The translations under genes were made by a program, and so were the position numbers. Shown one piece after another: positions 31,634 to 39,493 of a DNA stretch of 50,389 nt; position 1 is the first letter of the stretch; every line of letters begins with the position of its first letter. The notes beneath the pieces were generated by a model that saw only the letters and a program-made list of their open reading frames with translations, searched no databases and was not told where the DNA came from. Source of the stretch: an uncultured Eubacteriales bacterium (GTDB lineage Bacteria; Bacillota; Clostridia; Oscillospirales; Oscillospiraceae). The stretch spans positions 1 to 50,389 of the forward strand of contig USIH01000001.1 in NCBI GenBank assembly GCA_900554705.1, read 5' to 3'.

Positions 31634-33075
31634 TGCCGTTCACCCCTATCGTCAATATTTCCAGAGTGGGTAAACAGCCTATGTGTCCCGTTCTGGAGGC
31701 CTTTTTCATCGTCGGACATCTCATAGCCCATAAGCTCCAACCATGCGTACAAGGCGTCCAGCATAAGATTTTTCTCGTGCTTTGGCCATTCAGCCAAGTA
31801 AGAAGAGTGGTAGCCATTTTTCTTACTGTCCTGAAATTGAGCATAAATGATTGCAGGCGCCAGATCGTTGTTGGTCAAGGACGTCGCTGCGCTTACCGCC
31901 CCATCTCGCGTTTCGTCCCATTTCCCATCCGGGTCGATGCCCATCATCTTGATCAGGGCGTTGCGGTCAGGGGATTTATAGAGGGTTGCGGCCGCGACAA
32001 TGCCTATCGCGGCGCCGCGGAGGATAAGCCCGATATTCTTCTGCGTAACCGTCAAATTCTGAATGAATTTCTGCCGCAGATCGAAGGCGATTTCTTCTTC
32101 CTCTTTTATGGCTGCGTGTGCATCGGCGATGGCCTTTTCTTCCTCAATCTGAGCCTGAGACTTTTTCTCCGAGGCGGCCCGTTTGCGCTTTCTGTAGAAG
32201 GAAAGGGTGCCCCAGTTGTCGATGTAATACAGAACCCCGTCTGCATTGCCAAGCCGAAAGCCGCTTTCAGGTTCCCAATTGTCAAGGTTAATGCACTTCA
32301 CGGACTCGTATTTTGAACTATACCGATCCCACTCGGGGATGAGCTTTAACCCCAAGTCCTTAATCTGCTTTTTCGCCTCCGGCAAGACTTTCTTCCGGTG
32401 TTCTTCCCGAATGGCGCGAGAGACTGCACCGTCAAAGTTGTAGGTGCCAATATCCTTTAGGAGCTTGTTTCGCGTTTTGATATCCTCAACCTGTGCAAGC
32501 TTATCAAAATCAGACAAGGATAACTGGCGTGAGGAAACCTCTTTCAGCGTATCGGCATCCAGCTCGGCCATTTTCAGTCGACGCCGCACAGTTGCTTTCG
32601 AAAAGCCGGATTTTTCTGCAATCTGCTCCACGCTGTCACCAAGGTCAAGCATCATCTGGAACCCCTGCGCCTGTTCATAGACGGTGAGGTCGCTGCGTTG
32701 CATATTCTCAACAAGCATGGTTTGCAGCTGCTCCCGCGCATCCATTTCCACTACGATGCACGGGAGCTCGGTCAGCCCAGCCAACTGCGCGGCCGCATGG
32801 CGCCGGTGGCCGATAATGATCGTGTAGCCCTCCACCACGGTGTGGCGATTGACGATACGCCGGCCTTCCTCCGTCGGGTTAGCGCGGTATTCGGCACATG
32901 CTGTGCGGTATTCCTCGTCGGTCATATCCCGCAGTCTGGGAACAACGGTAAGATTTTGAAGAACGCCGCTGGCCTTGATGCTGTCGGCAAGCTCGGCCAG
33001 ATCGCCGAGATCCTTGCGGGGATTATCGGGATGAGGGAAAAGCCGATTGATAGGTATGTTGATGATTTGAGGCAT
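31630..33075 (-). CDS. ParB/RepB/Spo0J-type partition protein
   Basis: 481 residues from ATG 33075 behind AAAAGGAGAAC. NRLFPHPDNPRKDLGDLAEL and YTIIIGHRRHAAAQLAGL are the N-terminal CTP-binding boxes, and VEQIAEKSGFSKATVRRRLKMAEL the helix-turn-helix that binds a parS-like site. A long lysine/glutamate-rich helix and an unidentified C-terminal domain of ~180 residues follow. No ParA is found in the window. In prophages such proteins may act in partition as a phage-plasmid or in transcription. Confidence 0.85.
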   Translation of the reverse strand: MPQIINIPINRLFPHPDNPRKDLGDLAELADSIKASGVLQNLTVVPRLRDMTDEEYRTACAEYRANPTEEGRRIVNRHTVVEGYTIIIGHRRHAAAQLAGLTELPCIVVEMDAREQLQTMLVENMQRSDLTVYEQAQGFQMMLDLGDSVEQIAEKSGFSKATVRRRLKMAELDADTLKEVSSRQLSLSDFDKLAQVEDIKTRNKLLKDIGTYNFDGAVSRAIREEHRKKVLPEAKKQIKDLGLKLIPEWDRYSSKYESVKCINLDNWEPESGFRLGNADGVLYYIDNWGTLSFYRKRKRAASEKKSQAQIEEEKAIADAHAAIKEEEEIAFDLRQKFIQNLTVTQKNIGLILRGAAIGIVAAATLYKSPDRNALIKMMGIDPDGKWDETRDGAVSAATSLTNNDLAPAIIYAQFQDSKKNGYHSSYLAEWPKHEKNLMLDALYAWLELMGYEMSDDEKGLQNGTHRLFTHSGNIDDRGERQ

Positions 33076-33090
33076 GATTTGTTCTCCTTT

Positions 33091-34005
33091 TCAAAACAGT
33101 GTGAGCTGCCCGTCCGTCGCCTCTTTCAGCGCCACTGCGGGCGACTCTGTAATTTGCTGCAATTCAGCTTTTTCAGGCGTGATTGCCGCTTCAGTCCTTG
33201 CCACAGAGGGAGATTCTAACTTGCCGGTAACTTGCTCAGGTTGCTCACTGACAGACGAAAACAGCAAATCCATCTGCGCACCGATGCGGCGATACTGCCA
33301 TATATCTCTGAAGTAAAAAGGTGTGTACCAGATGTTCTCCCCCGGCCGGGGAAGAAGCCCCCGGCGATCGAGAGAGGTTTGTGGATTAGCGAGTGTATCT
33401 GCAATGGTGACGTAACCGGGGCAGCCAAGAATGCTGAGCTGCAGATAGCACATTAGGCCAACCGTATAGTCAATGTCCTGCGCGATAAAGAGCACAGAGG
33501 TTTGGAAGTTCACGTTTTGCCTGCTGCATTCGTTTGCGAACGCAACCAGAAGCGCCCCAGCCCCACACGTCGGATCATTGACAGAAATCCATTTGTCTCG
33601 CTCAATTCGAGCCTTGAGATCGGTGGCGGTGATTTCAGACATACATTGGCAAACATTATAGGGAGTGAAAAACTGTCCGGCACGGACGTTTCCCAGCCCT
33701 AATGACATATACAACTCACCAAGAAAGTCTTGAGCCGGATTTACATCCATACCGCCTATGACAGCGGCCAGCATTTCAGAAAACTGCCTGATCTCGGCAG
33801 GCTTGTATTTGCCCGCGATTTTCATATATGTCTCTTCTCTGGCTTTGGCGTTGGCTCGGTCGACGGTGTTAGAAATGGCGATCGCTGACATAACCACAAA
33901 ATCAGACCATATTTCCCAGCGGCTAAATTGCCTGCAAAGGCTGTCGAAGATCTCGCAAAATTGTTTCTGCCTTGGGTTTCGAACATTACGTATTACACTC
34001 TTCAT
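33091..34005 (-). CDS. HsdM-like N6-DNA methylase, motif IV missing
   Basis: 304 residues from ATG 34005, ATGA overlap. The family is clear: FLGELYMSLGLGNVRAGQFFTPYNV (residues 94-118) and motif I DPTCGAGALL (144-153), FIAQDIDYTVGLMC. The catalytic N/DPP(F/Y/W) motif expected near residue 200 is not there; the region reads IADTLANPQTSLDRRG then ENIWYTPFYF. The enzyme may bind S-adenosylmethionine without methylating, or use a diverged site. Many phage members have this form. The C-terminus is low complexity. Confidence 0.78.
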   Translation of the reverse strand: MKSVIRNVRNPRQKQFCEIFDSLCRQFSRWEIWSDFVVMSAIAISNTVDRANAKAREETYMKIAGKYKPAEIRQFSEMLAAVIGGMDVNPAQDFLGELYMSLGLGNVRAGQFFTPYNVCQCMSEITATDLKARIERDKWISVNDPTCGAGALLVAFANECSRQNVNFQTSVLFIAQDIDYTVGLMCYLQLSILGCPGYVTIADTLANPQTSLDRRGLLPRPGENIWYTPFYFRDIWQYRRIGAQMDLLFSSVSEQPEQVTGKLESPSVARTEAAITPEKAELQQITESPAVALKEATDGQLTLF

Positions 34006-34178
34006 TTTTGCGTGGTACCGTGCTTGCCCTTAGGCTTCTGCGTCACTTCGCACTTGCAACCATATCGGCGCTTGCCGCAGTTTTCGCAAGTGATCTTTTC
34101 ACGCCGGCCATGTTCGGCAACATCGAATGCTTCACGCAGCAGGATCATACACTGCCCGCATAGGTATGTCGTTTTCAT
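34002..34178 (-). CDS. 58-residue zinc-ribbon protein
   Basis: ATG 34178 overlaps the preceding stop as ATGA, and its own stop overlaps the methylase start as ATGA. CGQC near residue 7 and CENCGKRRYGCKC at 31-43 form a zinc ribbon; the tail is lysine-rich. The coupling on both sides strongly supports it. Function unknown; tiny zinc proteins adjoining methylases may act as translation or transcription regulators (compare Mu Com), an analogy only. Confidence 0.72.
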   Translation of the reverse strand: MKTTYLCGQCMILLREAFDVAEHGRREKITCENCGKRRYGCKCEVTQKPKGKHGTTQK

Positions 34179-34354
34179 TTTTCGACCCCCGACGCAGTAA
34201 CGGCAGCCCGTTCAATCTCGCGCCCTTTTTCTACGCCCTTTAAGTAGACCTTGAAGAGATGCTCTGTGAGCGTGGCGCGATCCATGCTCTTGATACGCTT
34301 GTAGTCTGCACGACAGATCGGCGGGATTGTAGGGGTAGCAGACGGCTTATTCAT
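34175..34354 (-). CDS. 59-residue hypothetical early protein
   Basis: Begins at ATG 34354, six bases after GAGGAGG, overlapping the upstream gene's TAA by 8 bases. Sequence: MNKPSATPTIPPICRADYKR, then RATLTEHLFKVYLKGVEKG and a glutamate/arginine helix. Not recognised. Coupled to both neighbours. Confidence 0.65.
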   Translation of the reverse strand: MNKPSATPTIPPICRADYKRIKSMDRATLTEHLFKVYLKGVEKGREIERAAVTASGVEK

Positions 34355-35066
34355 GTGCATCCTCCTCTGCGGGGACATCGGACGGAAGCACTTCGCGCGG
34401 CTCGGCTCCGGCGTACGGCCCGACGATTCCGGCATCTTCCAAGGCCTCAATCAGTCGCGCAGCCTTGGCATAGCCAATGTTCATACGTCGCTGCAACAGC
34501 GCGGGAGAGGCTTTGTTTTCCATTCGAACAATCCGCGCGGCTTCTGCCAGCTCTTCATCTTCGGCCGTATCTGTGCCATCGGAAGCACCGTCCGCCTCGT
34601 CGAGAACCTCTTCCGGCATATCGTCAAGATCTTCGGCCTCATCCGGGGTGCCGATACCATCGAAGTCTTCGGCATCGTCCTCGTCGATAACCGGCATGAG
34701 CCCGGAGCGGAGGGCATTCTTTTCGAGAACATCACGGAAAAAATACTGCTGCCAGTAATTGATCATTTTAACCAGCACGGATTCGATCTTCGTGCGAAGC
34801 GTCTTGCTGATGGTGAAGGTGCCGCCTGTTACCTTGGTTTCAAGAACCCCGTCTCGGAAGATCCACATCATCGAGGCATCGGGGCTGATATAGCCGGTGT
34901 CCTCAACGGCCTCCAGCATGGAGAGCTGGGCGTCCATGCCCTGAATGGGCCTGATAATGAGGCGGATGGGGTAGGTATCCTTGACAAAACGGTATGTAAG
35001 ATCGTGCTCGTCACAAAGCCCCTGCAGTTTCTTTTTTTGGGCTTCATACATGGAAATTTCGCTCAT
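34347..35066 (-). CDS. Phage protein with C-terminal FtsK-gamma domain
   Basis: 239 residues from ATG 35066. Residues 1-125 are a beta-alpha domain of unknown type (LTYRFVKDTYPIRLIIRPI...). An acidic linker covers 127-172. Residues 171-227 read EELAEAARIVRMENKASPAL, LLQRRMNIGYAKAARLIE and DAGIVGPYAGAEPREVL, an almost textbook FtsK/SpoIIIE gamma winged helix, which in FtsK reads KOPS/SRS polarity sequences. The motor domain is absent. It may compete at host KOPS sites or mark phage DNA. Confidence 0.85.
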   Translation of the reverse strand: MSEISMYEAQKKKLQGLCDEHDLTYRFVKDTYPIRLIIRPIQGMDAQLSMLEAVEDTGYISPDASMMWIFRDGVLETKVTGGTFTISKTLRTKIESVLVKMINYWQQYFFRDVLEKNALRSGLMPVIDEDDAEDFDGIGTPDEAEDLDDMPEEVLDEADGASDGTDTAEDEELAEAARIVRMENKASPALLQRRMNIGYAKAARLIEALEDAGIVGPYAGAEPREVLPSDVPAEEDAHE

Positions 35067-35085
35067 TTTTTACTCCTTTCATTTT

Positions 35086-35595
35086 TCAGTCCAGCAACAT
35101 CAACGTGCCGTTCCATGCTGTCTGGACTTGATACGGTTCCAAATCAGCTTCGGTAACGTACTTCCGACCGAAGCGCTCCTTCATGCGGGACCAGATATCC
35201 CACGGGATACGGTAAACATAGCCGGAGCTGAATCCGGCAACTACAAAGCATCTTGCACCAAGCGCCTGATGGCGCGCCATGTAGTCCTGCTGGGTCTGGA
35301 GAACGCGGCTCTGCTCCATGCGGTCAGCGGCGGTGAATTTCGCCTCGAACATGACCGTGCGGCCACCCTTGATCGTGCCCTTGTAGTCCGGTTGTGCCTG
35401 CTTTACGTAGAAAGCGATGAACTTGCCGTTTCCAAGGCTTTTTGTAGGACGCATAGGCTCAGGCGTTTTTTCGATGATCGCATAGCCCCGCTGCGCATAA
35501 TAGGCAAATGATTCGTCCAACCGCGCTTCAAACTGTTGACCTCTAACCTTGGCAATCTTGCCGAGCAGTTGGCGCTTTGGGTCTTTCTGCTGCAT
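35086..35595 (-). CDS. RecU-like Holliday junction resolvase
   Basis: 169 residues from ATG 35595; GGTGATC matches the far end of the 16S anti-Shine-Dalgarno. A GTG at 35604 is an alternative start. RGQQFEARLDESFAYYAQRGYAII, then QPDYKGTIKGGRTVMFEAK (catalytic D and E-x-K), and Q..YM..HQALGARCFVVAGF match RecU. It resolves branched DNA during phage recombination and replication. Confidence 0.87.
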   Translation of the reverse strand: MQQKDPKRQLLGKIAKVRGQQFEARLDESFAYYAQRGYAIIEKTPEPMRPTKSLGNGKFIAFYVKQAQPDYKGTIKGGRTVMFEAKFTAADRMEQSRVLQTQQDYMARHQALGARCFVVAGFSSGYVYRIPWDIWSRMKERFGRKYVTEADLEPYQVQTAWNGTLMLLD

Positions 35596-35600
35596 GGAGA

Positions 35601-35924
35601 TCACCGCCGCTTACGAAACAGCTCCAGAACGGCAAGCACCGCGATCAGCGCCGGAAAGACGGCAAGTATCGGCGGGTACCAGCACAATGCTACGGCAGCA
35701 ACCATGCTGCAACAGGAGGCCACCATGCCACACAGGAAAAGCCATGCCTCGCGGACGGCTTTTTTTACTGCCCGCTGCTTGTTGCGAAGCACTCTCTGCA
35801 CATCCCTGCGGGCGGCCGCTTTAAGCTCCGCACGCTGCCGCTCCTCGGTGCGGTCGGCAAAATACCGAAATTCTTCCTCCTCGTTAATTCTTTGGGTGGG
35901 CATCGGCATAAGTTCGGTTGTCAT
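35601..35924 (-). CDS. Small membrane-anchored coiled-coil protein
   Basis: 107 residues from ATG 35924 (ATGA overlap with the helicase loader). Residues 15-58 are highly charged helix (RTEERQRAELKAAARRD...); residues 60-100 hold one or two transmembrane helices (WLFLCGMVASCCSMVAAVAL, PPILAVFPALIAVLAVLEL) ending in FRKRR. No family recognised; possible membrane anchor for replication or superinfection protein. Confidence 0.65.
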   Translation of the reverse strand: MTTELMPMPTQRINEEEEFRYFADRTEERQRAELKAAARRDVQRVLRNKQRAVKKAVREAWLFLCGMVASCCSMVAAVALCWYPPILAVFPALIAVLAVLELFRKRR

Positions 35925-36415
35925 TTTGAAATTTCCTTTCTCCTTTGTGTTTTGTCTGGTATTGCTGTCGGGGATTTGGTGCGATGCAGAAAGCGCTCGT
36001 AAGCCGTTTTGAATGCTGCATAACCGTTCTGCTGAAGCAGTTTTTGTGAACCGCCCATAAGCGCTATCACGTTTGAAACATCCGATCGAGGGTCGATTTC
36101 CGCGATTGCGCGGTCAAGGCCGTACAGTCGAACATTCTGCATCAGAAAATTCCACTGGAACTTGATTTTAACGTCAATTTCTGCCTTGATTTGCCCTGCT
36201 TTTTCTCGAAAATCGGCAATCGTGGGAGGGAATTTGCTTTCGAGGATCAACCTCATCGTTGTTTGCTGCCCAAGCCACAGGTCGATGTCCGGCAGGCAAC
36301 TGCTCCATAGATTGGCGGTAAGCTCTATCGCCTCCATATTGCCCTTGAATGTCGCAGCGTTGGGGTAAGCCAAAGCCAGCGGTGCGAAGATCTCCAAGAT
36401 TTCCGCCGTGGTCAT
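35921..36415 (-). CDS. Replicative helicase loader/inhibitor, G39P-like
   Basis: 164 residues from ATG 36415. The start TTAEILEIFAPLALAYPNA resembles the SPP1 G39P loader family (helicase loader and inhibitor), which begins with a similar helical domain. MRLILESKFPPTIADFREKAGQI is the other typical segment. It would deliver the host replicative helicase to the phage origin. It is paired with the initiator just upstream (ATGA overlap). Confidence 0.72.
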   Translation of the reverse strand: MTTAEILEIFAPLALAYPNAATFKGNMEAIELTANLWSSCLPDIDLWLGQQTTMRLILESKFPPTIADFREKAGQIKAEIDVKIKFQWNFLMQNVRLYGLDRAIAEIDPRSDVSNVIALMGGSQKLLQQNGYAAFKTAYERFLHRTKSPTAIPDKTQRRKEISK

Positions 36416-37266
36416 CCTGATCCCTCCCCGCTGTATTTTTGATGAAGCTGCTGTATGGTGCCTAATGCCGTACCACCGGCGCTGGGACGCTGCATCGAGC
36501 TTTGCGGCGTATGCCGCATGCTTCCACCCTTATCCTGTTCCCCGGCAAGCCAGTTGTTGATGAAGCGCCGGATGCCCGATCTCGTTTTGCGCTTCTTTCG
36601 GTTGGCATCACACCAGCCGACCATATTGCGAAGCTCCTGCATCACATCTACGGCCGGATACAGAGTCACCCACTTGTTGTAATCCTTGGCAGAAACGTTG
36701 AAGTATGTCCCGTCGTTGAGGATGAGGGATGCAACACACTCCTGCGCATGGGAAGATTCTTCCGTATTTCCTACTTCTTCCTTTACATCTTCATCTTCAT
36801 TTTCAATTTCATTTTCATTTTCAGAGTTTGATGCTGTTTTTGTACCAACAAAATCAGCATCAAATCCATCAACAAAATTGTTACGGGCCTGATTTTTTCC
36901 TTTTCCACGACGCGCAGAAGACCTGATATCACTGAGTTTCCCGTCTTTCACCATGCGCTTTTGGTAAAGCATATCGCCATCTATCCGAATAACGTTTTCG
37001 TCGAGCAGCTCAATCAAAGAACGCTCGATTACTTCGGCTGTAAACGGCATTTGACGAACAAGCTTTGAAACAAAATTACAAATTTTGTCCTCGCTTTGTT
37101 TATCTTTTTGTTTCAACAAAATTGCGCCATACGTTTCAGACTTGTGCATGAGGCACATCAGCCGTATGTATACACCCGTACTTTCTGCGCTGCATTCCGC
37201 AAGCCGCTCATCGCAGAGGAAATCCTGCACGTAAAGCGGAAGATAAGGCTGCCCTCTGAGTGCCAT
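36412..37266 (-). CDS. Phage replication initiator (Lin1244/DUF4373-like)
   Basis: 284 residues from ATG 37266 behind GGAGGGTAAAC. The N-terminal domain (GQPYLPLYVQDFLCDERLAECSA, then GVYIRLMCLMHKSE) is the winged helix of phage initiators of the Lin1244/Lin1753 type. Residues about 145-165 are a run of ENENE/IENEDEDVKE encoded by A-rich repeats, a likely origin site. The C-terminus KTRSGIRRFINNWLAGE binds loader or DNA. Confidence 0.8.
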   Translation of the reverse strand: MALRGQPYLPLYVQDFLCDERLAECSAESTGVYIRLMCLMHKSETYGAILLKQKDKQSEDKICNFVSKLVRQMPFTAEVIERSLIELLDENVIRIDGDMLYQKRMVKDGKLSDIRSSARRGKGKNQARNNFVDGFDADFVGTKTASNSENENEIENEDEDVKEEVGNTEESSHAQECVASLILNDGTYFNVSAKDYNKWVTLYPAVDVMQELRNMVGWCDANRKKRKTRSGIRRFINNWLAGEQDKGGSMRHTPQSSMQRPSAGGTALGTIQQLHQKYSGEGSG

Positions 37267-37279
37267 TGTTTACCCTCCC

Positions 37280-37747
37280 TCAAAATGGTAACTGTCCGTC
37301 ATCGTCGTCGATCAAGACATAGTCCTGCGTGCATTCCGCGGCATATCCTGACGGCTGCTGATAAGCGGCCTGCGGGGTGTCTGCCTGCGGATAGGCGAAC
37401 TGCTGACCAGTGGTAGCATCGTCGCGCTTGGAATCGCCAAAGTAGACGTTATCGGCGATGACCTCGGCGCTGCGGCGCTTGTTGCCGTCCTTGTCGGTCC
37501 ACGGTCTGATCTGGAGCCGACCTGCGACAACCGCCATGCGCCCCTTGCTGAAATACTTGCTGACAAACTCAGCGGTGCTGCGCCATGCGACGATGTCGAT
37601 GAAATCCGTCTCGCGCTCACCAGTCTGACTGTTCGAAAAATCGCGGTCGACGGCGAGCGTGAATGCGGCCACCGCGATGCCGGAAGTTGTGCGGCGCAGT
37701 TCTGGATCGCGCGTCAAGCGCCCCATCAGGATGATCTTATTCAGCAT
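37280..37747 (-). CDS. ssb: Single-stranded DNA-binding protein
   Basis: 155 residues from ATG 37747 behind GGAGGCTGGCC. NKIILMGRLTRDPELRRTTSGIAVAAFTLAVDR is the OB-fold start, FIDIVAWRSTAEF and GRMAVVAGRLQIRPW follow. The tail is Gln/Ala/Pro-rich and ends in DDDDGQLPF, the acidic partner-binding tip. It serves phage replication and the Sak4-type recombination genes. Confidence 0.93.
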   Translation of the reverse strand: MLNKIILMGRLTRDPELRRTTSGIAVAAFTLAVDRDFSNSQTGERETDFIDIVAWRSTAEFVSKYFSKGRMAVVAGRLQIRPWTDKDGNKRRSAEVIADNVYFGDSKRDDATTGQQFAYPQADTPQAAYQQPSGYAAECTQDYVLIDDDDGQLPF

Positions 37748-37982
37748 GGCCAGCCTCCGGGGGCGTGTCGGGCATAATGAGCGCACGCGGCACGCCGATG
37801 ATAGGAGCAAGCATATCATGCAGTTCCCAGCTCTTCCCCGCACAGCTTTGAAACAGGGCCTCGCAAATACGCAGCCGTTCTGATTCACGGATAAGAGCTT
37901 CCAGATCGACGTCCAGAACGATGCCGGATTCGGCGGTTCTTTCCTCGGCGCACAATACATGCGGTTCACAGTTGTTGATCAT
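37737..37982 (-). CDS. Small acidic early protein
   Basis: 81 residues from ATG 37982 behind AAGGAGG (eight-base spacing), overlapping the SSB start by 11 bases. It reads MINNCEPHVLCAEERTAESG, VLDVDLEALIRESERL and ends ALIMPDTPPEAGHAE. Not recognised. Supported by ribosome site and tight coupling. Confidence 0.6.
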   Translation of the reverse strand: MINNCEPHVLCAEERTAESGIVLDVDLEALIRESERLRICEALFQSCAGKSWELHDMLAPIIGVPRALIMPDTPPEAGHAE

Positions 37983-38349
37983 TTTCAAATCCTCCTTGGT
38001 GGATAATATCGATTACTTGCTGGCACTGCCGTTCGTCAAACATTCCGATATGGGTCTGCTTGACGGGCAGTGCCATTTTCCCGGCCAGCCATGCATAGAC
38101 GGCTCTGCGACGGCCACGGAACGGCCCACGCTTCCAAAGCGGGTCAAAGGCGGCGTGCGCCGCCTTTTTCCACCTGCGGAGCTGTGCGTTGGCAAGACGC
38201 CCCAGAGGCTTGTCCGAGCGGCCATGGCGGCCCACATACGCGCCGCAGTTCCGGCAGAGATAGGCGGTGTGCCCATAGCTGCGGCCGTAGATTACTGCAT
38301 CATCGACCAACTTGGCCCGATGTCCGCAGTAATCACAGTAAATAGTCAT
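37966..38349 (-). CDS. DUF3268-type zinc-finger protein
   Basis: 127 residues; ATG 38349 is favoured by an AAGGAGG at 10 bases, with ATG 38358 as alternative. IYCDYCGHRAKLVDD and YLCRNCGAYVGRHGRSDKPLGRLANAQLR form the DUF3268 zinc finger, common in early phage operons. The C-terminal half is helical and basic. Probably nucleic-acid binding. Confidence 0.82.
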   Translation of the reverse strand: MTIYCDYCGHRAKLVDDAVIYGRSYGHTAYLCRNCGAYVGRHGRSDKPLGRLANAQLRRWKKAAHAAFDPLWKRGPFRGRRRAVYAWLAGKMALPVKQTHIGMFDERQCQQVIDIIHQGGFENDQQL

Positions 38350-38885
38350 CTGTTCCATGCCTCCTTGTATCTTGCGATCATTTCCGGAGTATCCGTTTCT
38401 ATGCCGATTTCACGACATTCAGAGACGATCCCGTCCAGAAAAACGCTCATTTCTTTGGTAGAATATTCGCTTGTGCCTTTGATCGCACGATAATGGATGA
38501 ACTTCTTTCCGGCAATATAGCCGACGCCGATTTCTGCGTAGTGACGTGCCACCAGTGACGGTGGCACGCCATCCTGCAAGGAGAACAGCACTTTGCATTC
38601 ATTACCGGCCTCGTCGGTATAGCTTTCTCCCGTACCATAGCGGCGCAGCATTTCTTCATAGACAGTGTCCTTGTCCGACTTGATAGCAGTGGCCAGCTTC
38701 TCAATGAGGCTCCACGCATAATTGTTGGCGTTGAGACTGCGCGGCGTGACACGCTTTTTGATGGAAAATGTAATTTCCTGTTCGCCAAGCGTGTCCCACA
38801 GCCTTTTGCAGCTTTCGCGGGTCGTGATGGTCAGAACACTTTCGCCGCTGCGGGAAAACGACCAATCTTTCAGCGTGCCGTTCAT
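38346..38885 (-). CDS. NinB-like recombination protein
   Basis: 179 residues from ATG 38885, overlapping the exonuclease stop as ATGA. RSLNANNYAWSLIEKLATAI, then TSEYSTKEMSVFLDGIVSECREIGIETDTPE match the NinB/Orf-like family of phage recombination mediators (also annotated as putative nuclease). In lambda the equivalent acts beside Red. It is coupled to the Sak4/exonuclease pair. Confidence 0.75.
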   Translation of the reverse strand: MNGTLKDWSFSRSGESVLTITTRESCKRLWDTLGEQEITFSIKKRVTPRSLNANNYAWSLIEKLATAIKSDKDTVYEEMLRRYGTGESYTDEAGNECKVLFSLQDGVPPSLVARHYAEIGVGYIAGKKFIHYRAIKGTSEYSTKEMSVFLDGIVSECREIGIETDTPEMIARYKEAWNR

Positions 38886-39493
38886 AGCGAAAGCCAATGC
38901 TTTTGATATACAGGCATCAGATCAACCGCACGCAACCAATTGAGGAAATCGGAGATCGTTGGATAAATGCTGGGAGTGTCTTCACGGAGATATGATTCGT
39001 GCCAGACCTCAGAGCCGTTGCTGATGACGTAGGTGAACTGTTTTGCTTCGGGAATCAACTCCATGTAAACGGGATGCTGTGTGCTGGTGATGTATTTGCC
39101 CCGGTCGTAACTGCCGGAGAACTTAATGTCGATAACGGATCCGGCTTTCAGGCAGTCCAGCCGACCGTAGAGCAACAGCGGAACGCCCTGAACCTCGATC
39201 GGCTTCTTTGCACGGTATTGAAGCACTCCCCCGCGCACATCTGCCGCGACGATATTGGCTGCGTCATACCACTTGTTAGAGCGATCCCCGCGACCGACAA
39301 CAATGTCGGTCACAAGGTTTTCAAAATCTATGCCCTTCTGCATGGCCTCTGTGGTAGGAGTCGGGTCACGGCGGAGCGTTGCCATGAATTCGGCCATAGG
39401 GTCACGCTCCGTAGTGGCATCCTCGTAGGGGTTGCCCTTGAGCGCGTAAAGCCACGAGGAGAGCAGCGAGTGGGTCAGCAAATAGCGCTCCAT
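38882..39493 (-). CDS. PD-(D/E)XK exonuclease
   Basis: 203 residues from ATG 39493 (TAATG overlap with the ATPase). LTHSLLSSWLYALKG is the start, QKGIDFENLVTDIV the helix, and LYGRLDCLKAGSVIDIKFSGSYDRGKY carries the D...D-x-K catalytic set. It is a RecB/Cas4-like nuclease and together with the Sak4-like ATPase probably forms the phage strand-annealing recombination pair. Confidence 0.82.
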   Translation of the reverse strand: MERYLLTHSLLSSWLYALKGNPYEDATTERDPMAEFMATLRRDPTPTTEAMQKGIDFENLVTDIVVGRGDRSNKWYDAANIVAADVRGGVLQYRAKKPIEVQGVPLLLYGRLDCLKAGSVIDIKFSGSYDRGKYITSTQHPVYMELIPEAKQFTYVISNGSEVWHESYLREDTPSIYPTISDFLNWLRAVDLMPVYQKHWLSL

